The translations under genes and the position numbers were made by a program. The notes under the pieces are model-generated. The model saw nothing but the letters and a program-made list of their open reading frames with translations. It had not been told where the DNA came from and searched no databases. A stretch of DNA of 11,190 bases from UBA11164 sp002420085 (GTDB lineage Bacteria; Pseudomonadota; Gammaproteobacteria; Xanthomonadales; Xanthomonadaceae), in assembly GCA_031976395.1 (NCBI GenBank), contig DALYLJ010000102.1, positions 1 to 11,190 of the forward strand. Direction: 5' to 3'. Below are positions 6,885 through 11,190 of this stretch, piece after piece (within the stretch, counting starts at the first letter, position 1; each line of letters begins with the position of its first letter).

Positions 6885-6948
6885 GGTCGGCTGACTGGCG
6901 GCCCCTGCGACGACTCCGATGGTGTCGATGTCGCGCCGTCAGCCGACC
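6885..6948 (-). repeat. Long inverted repeat spanning the V4R stop codon and the V4R-MHYT gap
   Basis: GGTCGGCTGAC (6885-6895) is the exact reverse complement of GTCAGCCGACC (6938-6948). The pairing continues inward with GGCG (6897-6900) and CGCC (6934-6937) after a single bulged T, making about 15 pairs around a 33-base loop. On the minus strand the 5' arm includes the V4R stop codon (6939-6941). It ends 46 bases before the MHYT start. There is no T-run after it, so it may be an attenuator, an RNA-stability stem or a Rho-dependent element. Confidence 0.7.
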
Positions 6949-7658
6949 GCCATGAACACGCAGGTGGCGGCACCGGTCGAGCGGCACTCCGATTCGGTGA
7001 CAGTGACGTTGCCGTGTCCCGCTTCGCGCAGCATGCCTTCGATGAAGCCAACGAAGAACTGGCAGCGTTCCTCGCCGGTCGTCTTGGAACCGCAGAACGG
7101 GCTGGTCCGGATATGGATCTGCTCGCCGACCTGATCGATGGTTGCCAGACCACGCAGGGCCGGCACCACGATCCGCTTGATGGTGTCGGATTTGTTGAGT
7201 TTGCCGCCCAGCGCGTAGTCCCGCTTGTAGACCCAGGCCCCGACCCGCTGGCCGATGCGCTGCATGGTTTCGGCACGGGCAGAGCCATCGACACTGCGCT
7301 CGATCGTCAGCAGTCGAGCGAATATCTGCGGGTATTCGGCCGCGATCAACGGCAACTGACGTTCGATGTCGACCGTCGGGGTGGTCCGTGCGGCTGCGGC
7401 CGGCTTGCCGGCGGCACCATTGGTTCGCACGGCGACCTCGACACTCTTGACGTTTGGATTCGATCCCAGCTTGTCCTGCAAGAGCAGCAGATGATCCTGT
7501 GGCCCGCTGACATCGAACTCGAATTGCGCCTCCCCTGGCGCGGGTGAACCCAGCCGCTGGGCCAGGCTCTTGAAGCCCGACTCGACGACCATCCGCCCGA
7601 TCTCGACGATCAGGCCCTCTTTTTTCTCCGCACGCACGCGGACGAGCCATTCGCTCAC
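6939..7658 (-). CDS. ACT-like plus V4R (4-vinyl reductase) domain protein
   Basis: A 239-residue soluble protein. Residues 1-78 show a beta-alpha-beta-beta-alpha-beta pattern like an ACT/ferredoxin-like regulatory domain. A Gly/Ala/Pro-rich linker follows (about 80-95). The C-terminal part (about 130-239) matches the V4R domain, with C189 in SPFCG, CQFFVGFIEGML (199-210) and ESECRSTGAATCVF (222-235). V4R domains bind small hydrophobic ligands or metals and occur in BchJ-like proteins and at the N-terminus of XylR/DmpR-type regulators; here there is no DNA-binding or ATPase part. The GTG start at 7658 is chosen because GGGAGG lies six bases upstream; an ATG at 7784 would add 42 unlike residues. 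The MHYT gene follows, suggesting a joint sensing role. The ACT assignment is less certain than V4R. Confidence 0.82.
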   Translation of the reverse strand: MSEWLVRVRAEKKEGLIVEIGRMVVESGFKSLAQRLGSPAPGEAQFEFDVSGPQDHLLLLQDKLGSNPNVKSVEVAVRTNGAAGKPAAAARTTPTVDIERQLPLIAAEYPQIFARLLTIERSVDGSARAETMQRIGQRVGAWVYKRDYALGGKLNKSDTIKRIVVPALRGLATIDQVGEQIHIRTSPFCGSKTTGEERCQFFVGFIEGMLREAGHGNVTVTESECRSTGAATCVFMAVG

Positions 7659-7744
7659 GACTGCCTCCCTGGTAATCCCTGTCGTTGAAGAACCCGTCAG
7701 TTCCCCCGCCTGCTTGAAACTGCACGCGCCTGACGGACCGTGCG

Positions 7745-7762
7745 ACAGCATAGCGATGCTGT
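7745..7762. repeat. Short perfect hairpin upstream of the V4R gene
   Basis: ACAGCAT (7745-7751) and ATGCTGT (7756-7762) are exact reverse complements around AGCG. Its position, 87 bases upstream of the V4R start codon, would fit an operator or leader hairpin. Arms of 7 bases are not rare by chance. Confidence 0.45.
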
Positions 7763-7939
7763 GAAGGAATGGTGGGATCAGCATCTGAATCTGTGAACGG
7801 ATGCACGGTTGTTGTCGTGTTTTTGTTGGGGCCAGGGGTGGCGAGGTGACCCTGTTACCTTACGGGATCATTCGTATGCGCGAGCTTGGATGGTGCGCAC
7901 AAGGTGCTGGCCGTGATCGGCCGATGGCTTGCTCGCAAG

Positions 7940-7957
7940 GAAACCCGCTCGGGTTTC
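7940..7957 (-). terminator. Possible second terminator stem after the M3 peptidase
   Basis: GAAACCC (7940-7946) and GGGTTTC (7951-7957) pair around a four-base loop; on the minus strand the 3' arm is T-containing and runs into CCTTG. It lies 85 bases past the peptidase stop. The T-tract is poor, so the call is tentative. Confidence 0.4.
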
Positions 7958-7971
7958 GATCGACCGGGGGT

Positions 7972-8009
7972 TGCTGCCGCAGTCCGGATCGACCGGGACT
8001 GCGGCAGCA
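7972..8009 (-). terminator. Perfect 14-base stem-loop downstream of the M3 peptidase
   Basis: TGCTGCCGCAGTCC (7972-7985) is the exact reverse complement of GGACTGCGGCAGCA (7996-8009), with a 10-base loop. It starts 32 bases after the peptidase stop on the minus strand. The strong GC-rich stem suits transcript-end formation or 3' protection, but C-rich sequence rather than T follows it. Confidence 0.65.
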
Positions 8010-8041
8010 GAGAAGTGCATCACCTGCAAGTATCGAGCCTG

Positions 8042-10210
8042 TCAGCGACCCTGCTCGACCAGTCCACGGCGCGTCAGCAGGGGGGCGATGTCGGCATCAC
8101 GGCCCCGGAAGTTGCGGAACAGAACCATGGCGTCGTCACTGCCGCCACGCGACAACAGGGTGGCGCGGAAATGATCGCCGTTCTCACGCTTGAGACCCCC
8201 GTTTTCCTTGAACCACTCGACGCTGTCGGCATCGAGCACCTCGCTCCAGATGTAGGAGTAGTAGCCGGCCGAGTAGCCGCCGACGATGTGCGAGAAGTAG
8301 GTGCTGCGGTAGCGCGGTGGGACCGGGGCGAAATCGACACCGGCATCGGCCAGCGCCTTGGCCTCGAAATCGAGCAGGCCGTCGGCGTCCGGGATGGCTT
8401 CCGGCGGCAACTGATGCCACGCCTGGTCGAGCAGCGAGGCCGCCAGATACTCGGTGGTGGCGAAACCCTGGTTGAAGGTGTCGGCGGCCAGCACCTTGTC
8501 GAGCAGTTCCTGCGGCATCGGTTCGCCAGTGATGTGGTGCTTGGCATAGTTGGCCAGCACCTCCGGCCAGGTTGCCCACATCTCGTTGACCTGGGACGGG
8601 TACTCGACGAAGTCGCGCGGGACGCTGGTGCCGGCGAAGCGCGGGTAGCGGACGTTCGAGAACATGCCGTGCAGGGCATGGCCGAACTCATGGAACATGG
8701 TGTTGACTTCGTCGAAGGTCATCAGGGTCGGCTCGCCTTCCGGCGGCTTCGGAATGTTCTGGTGGTTGGCGACCACCGGCTTGCTGCCGAACAGGCCGGA
8801 CTGCGGCACATAGGCATTCATCCAGGCCCCACCGCGCTTCGAGGGACGGGCATAGAAATCGCCAAGGAACAGGGCCAGCGGCTGACCATCGGCATCGAAG
8901 ACCTCGTAGACCAGAACATCGGGATGGTAGGTTGGCAGGTCGGTACGCCGTTCGAAACGCAGGCCGTAGAGCTTTCCGGCGGCGAAGAACACGCCGTTTT
9001 CCAGGACATTGGTCAGCTCGAAGTAGGGCTTGAGTTGCGATTCGTCGAAGGCGAAGCGGGCCTGACGAACCTTTTCGGCATAGAAGTCCCAGTCCCAGGG
9101 CGCCAACTCGAAGTCGCCGCCCTCGGCGCGGATCATCTCCTGGAGATCGGCGGCCTCACGGCGTGCGTTGGCGACCGCTGCCGGTGCCAGCTTGGCCAGC
9201 ATGCCGTTGACTGCCTCGGTGGTGCCTGCGGTCTGGTCTTCCAGGGTATAGGCGGCATGGTTCGGATAGCCGAGCATCTGCGCCCGTTCGGCGCGCAGCC
9301 GGGCGACCTGAGTCAGGATCTCGCGGTTGTCGAATTCGCCGCCGCGACTGCCGCGCACCAGCGAGGCACGCATGATGCGCTCACGCAGGGTGCGGTTCTT
9401 GAGCGAGGACAGCGGCGGCTGGCCGGAGGTGTTCATGAGCGCAATCACGAACTTGCCGTCGAGGTCGCGTTCGCTCGCGGCCTTGGCGGCAGCGGCGATC
9501 TGGTTCTCGGACAGCCCGTCGAGTTCATCGCGGCTGTCGACCACGATCGCCGATCCATTGACTTCCTTGAGCACGTTCTGGTTGAACCGGGTTTGCAGGC
9601 TGGCCAGTTCGCCATTGATTTCCTTCAGGCGTGCTTTGCCAGCATCGTCGAGCCGGGCACCCGCACGAACGAAGTCGATCCGGTAGCGCTCCAGCAGGCG
9701 CGACTGTTCCGGGTCGAGGCCAAGCTGGTCGCGGTTGTCGTACAGGGTTTCGATCCGCTGGAACAGGACCGGATTGAGGAAGATCGCGTCCTGATGTGCT
9801 GCCAGCTTGGGCGCCATCTCAGTCTGGACCGCCTGGATGGTGTCATTGGTGTGGGCACCGGCCAGGTTGAAGAACACCCGGGTGACCCGACCCAACAACT
9901 GGCCGGAGCGCTCGAAGGCGACGATCGTGTTCTCGAAATCAGGGGCGGCCGGGTTGTCGGCGATCGCCGCGATCTCGCTGGCATGTTCGGCCATTCCGCG
10001 CTCGATCGCCGGGGCGTAGTGCTCGTCCCTGATCTGGTCGAACGGTGGCATCTGATAGGGCAGGGTGCTGGCAGCGAAGAACGGATTCTCGACCGGTGCC
10101 TGCTGGCTGGCGGACGGTTTGTCAGCCGACTCCGGGGTTTCCGGCGTGGAGCAGGCGGCGAGCGCAAGCGCGCCGACGATGGCGAGCGTGAGCGGAACAC
10201 GGAATGACAT
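8042..10210 (-). CDS. dcp: M3 family zinc metallopeptidase, Dcp-like lipoprotein
   Basis: A 722-residue thimet-oligopeptidase family (M3) peptidase. The zinc-binding HEFGH is at 507-511, and the third ligand is expected to be Glu536 in DFVEYPSQ, 29 residues after the first His as in the family. The C-terminal region has the typical Gly/Tyr-rich SHIVGGYSAGYYSYIW. Length and motifs fit peptidyl-dipeptidase Dcp or oligopeptidase A, which cut short peptides; the symbol is by resemblance. The N-terminus is a lipoprotein signal: a hydrophobic stretch ends in the lipobox LAAC with Cys20. Ser at position +2 means no inner-membrane retention signal, so an outer-membrane-anchored periplasmic enzyme is inferred. 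The ATG at 10210 is chosen for AGGAG seven bases upstream and the signal peptide; an earlier ATG at 10321 lacks support. An N-formylglutamate amidohydrolase family gene lies 168 bases upstream. Confidence 0.94.
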   Translation of the reverse strand: MSFRVPLTLAIVGALALAACSTPETPESADKPSASQQAPVENPFFAASTLPYQMPPFDQIRDEHYAPAIERGMAEHASEIAAIADNPAAPDFENTIVAFERSGQLLGRVTRVFFNLAGAHTNDTIQAVQTEMAPKLAAHQDAIFLNPVLFQRIETLYDNRDQLGLDPEQSRLLERYRIDFVRAGARLDDAGKARLKEINGELASLQTRFNQNVLKEVNGSAIVVDSRDELDGLSENQIAAAAKAASERDLDGKFVIALMNTSGQPPLSSLKNRTLRERIMRASLVRGSRGGEFDNREILTQVARLRAERAQMLGYPNHAAYTLEDQTAGTTEAVNGMLAKLAPAAVANARREAADLQEMIRAEGGDFELAPWDWDFYAEKVRQARFAFDESQLKPYFELTNVLENGVFFAAGKLYGLRFERRTDLPTYHPDVLVYEVFDADGQPLALFLGDFYARPSKRGGAWMNAYVPQSGLFGSKPVVANHQNIPKPPEGEPTLMTFDEVNTMFHEFGHALHGMFSNVRYPRFAGTSVPRDFVEYPSQVNEMWATWPEVLANYAKHHITGEPMPQELLDKVLAADTFNQGFATTEYLAASLLDQAWHQLPPEAIPDADGLLDFEAKALADAGVDFAPVPPRYRSTYFSHIVGGYSAGYYSYIWSEVLDADSVEWFKENGGLKRENGDHFRATLLSRGGSDDAMVLFRNFRGRDADIAPLLTRRGLVEQGR

Positions 10211-10378
10211 GGAACGACTCCTGGCGAGGGTGGTTGGGCGAGAGTGGTGATCGAGACCGGCGGGCGCTGCTGGCTGGATACCGGTGATCGAACGGACAGC
10301 ATCTCGGCCCTGGACCGGCAAGCTTAACGCAAGCGCCCGACCGCAGTAGCTGTGACTGATGGCATGGGTGAGCCTGGC
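10211..10378. other. Gap between the amidohydrolase and peptidase genes
   Basis: This 168-base stretch on the upstream side of the peptidase gene holds its ribosome binding site and possibly its promoter. I see no terminator with a T-run after the amidohydrolase gene, so read-through into the peptidase gene is possible. Confidence 0.4.
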
Positions 10379-11146
10379 TCAGGCCGATGCTTCAGCACCG
10401 ATTCCGGCCGCATTGGCGGCGCCGAGCGCTTCGGCCAGACGTTCGGCCCACAGGCGTTGCTGTTGTGGGGTGTAGACCTGATCCTGACGCAACTCGATCA
10501 GTATGTGGCGCAGGCCGCGTTCGATGCCATGCCGCTCCAGGGTGTGACCCATCGCGAAGTGCCCATCGTAGGGCTGATTGTCACCGATCTCGATGCCGCG
10601 TTGCCGGAACCAGTGCAGGAGGAAGTCGATCAGTGGATCACGTCGCTTCCACAGCAGACCGAGCAGCCAGGGCCGTGGCAGGCCATACAGTTCCGGCGTG
10701 TAGGAATGGATCGAGACCAGCAGCGGCCGGATTGCATCAGCATCGAGTCGATCGAGGTGGTCCTCAATCGCATCATGGTAGGGATGGTAGTAACGATCGA
10801 GCCGAGCCTGACGCTGTGTCTCGCTGATGCTCTGGTTGCCCGGTACGACCTGGCCATCGCTGCTGGCGGCCATGATCTCCGGGGAGTCCGGATGACGATT
10901 GAGATCGACCACCAGACGCGAGCAATGACCGATCAGGGCAGGGCAGTCGAGCAGGCCGGCCAATCGACGAGCAACCCCATCGGCCCCGATGTCCCAAGCG
11001 ATGTGATCGCGACGCAGCCGGGGCGGCAGGCCCAGATCACCGAGTTCCTCCGGAATGGCATTGCCGGCATGGTCGCACAGCACCAGCAAAGCCGAATCAC
11101 GGCCATCCAGTCGATGACAGACAGGCATTCGCGAATCGATCGGCAT
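10379..11146 (-). CDS. N-formylglutamate amidohydrolase family protein
   Basis: A 255-residue protein of the N-formylglutamate amidohydrolase family. Recognisable blocks are LCDHAGNAIP (23-32), HIAWDIGA (48-55), RLVVDLNR (77-84), SIHSYTP (145-151), DNQPYDG (189-195) and IELRQD (217-222); His26, Asp52, His147 and the late Glu218 are the likely metal-site and catalytic residues. In histidine degradation HutG releases formate from N-formylglutamate, but no other hut gene is visible, so it may be a paralogue with another acyl-amino-acid substrate. The start at 11146 is the family-like one, but only a weak ribosome binding site (CTGGATGG) precedes it, and the frame stays open to the window edge, so the true start could lie further out. 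Confidence 0.88.
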   Translation of the reverse strand: MPIDSRMPVCHRLDGRDSALLVLCDHAGNAIPEELGDLGLPPRLRRDHIAWDIGADGVARRLAGLLDCPALIGHCSRLVVDLNRHPDSPEIMAASSDGQVVPGNQSISETQRQARLDRYYHPYHDAIEDHLDRLDADAIRPLLVSIHSYTPELYGLPRPWLLGLLWKRRDPLIDFLLHWFRQRGIEIGDNQPYDGHFAMGHTLERHGIERGLRHILIELRQDQVYTPQQQRLWAERLAEALGAANAAGIGAEASA

Positions 11147-11190
11147 CCATCCAGTCTGACCGATTGCCGGCAGCTTTCCCAGCGCCGGCT

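Larger units (their letters stand above)
7659..8041. other. Intergenic region between the M3 peptidase and V4R genes
   Basis: A gap of 383 bases with no gene that I can support. The part near 8000 holds two stem-loops downstream of the peptidase. The part near 7745-7762 holds the hairpin ACAGCAT-AGCG-ATGCTGT, 87 bases upstream of the V4R start and so within its leader or promoter region. No clear -35/-10 pair was found for the V4R gene. Confidence 0.5.

Noticed and set aside
6839..7294. N-terminal extension of the MHYT frame up to 7294
   Set aside because: The extra 152 residues are Ser/Arg/Pro-rich, overlap the V4R gene in another frame and are not part of the MHYT fold. ATG 6838 has a good ribosome binding site.
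7886..10207. 773-codon open frame on the plus strand
   Set aside because: It is antisense to the M3 peptidase gene, which has HEFGH, a lipobox and a good ribosome binding site. The plus-strand translation has no family features.
11147..11190. Upstream gene end overlapping the amidohydrolase start
   Set aside because: One minus-strand frame stays open from the edge and stops inside the amidohydrolase gene, but the piece in the window is too short to recognise.

Overview
This is a GC-rich window with an ordinary chromosomal look. Its families (a YghX-like hydrolase, a YihG-like acyltransferase, an M3 peptidase lipoprotein, a lipopolysaccharide-type glycosyltransferase) suggest a Gram-negative proteobacterium, most likely a gammaproteobacterium. 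That placement is inferred from protein resemblance only; there is no rRNA or other marker. I see no tRNA, rRNA, CRISPR array, insertion sequence, phage gene or att site.

Layout: positions 1-1001 (minus) hold most of a family 9 glycosyltransferase gene that runs off the left edge. Just upstream of it (1038-1925, minus) is a dienelactone-hydrolase family enzyme with a Tat-like leader. After a 364-base divergent gap come two plus-strand genes: a small VOC/glyoxalase-fold protein (2290-2664) and a membrane-associated phospholipid-type acyltransferase (2826-3725), separated by a long inverted repeat. The acyltransferase converges on a minus-strand PhzF-family isomerase gene (3753-4658). Upstream of PhzF are two small minus-strand genes (4759-5004, 5153-5398) that encode gapless 81-residue paralogues of a family I cannot name. 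Divergent from these is a cold-shock protein gene (5777-5986) with a textbook intrinsic terminator.

The right half is all minus strand. An MHYT-domain seven-helix membrane protein (6092-6838) lies downstream of a soluble protein with an ACT-like N-terminus and a V4R domain (6939-7658). Both look like sensors without output domains. A 383-base gap with two stem-loops separates them from a Dcp-like M3 peptidase lipoprotein (8042-10210), which follows an N-formylglutamate amidohydrolase family gene (10379-11146).

No single pathway links the whole window; most genes look like independent housekeeping or accessory enzymes. The least explained parts are the V4R/MHYT pair with its intergenic stem and the tandem 81-residue paralogues. 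Several very long reading frames opposite real genes are GC-driven shadows and are left out.
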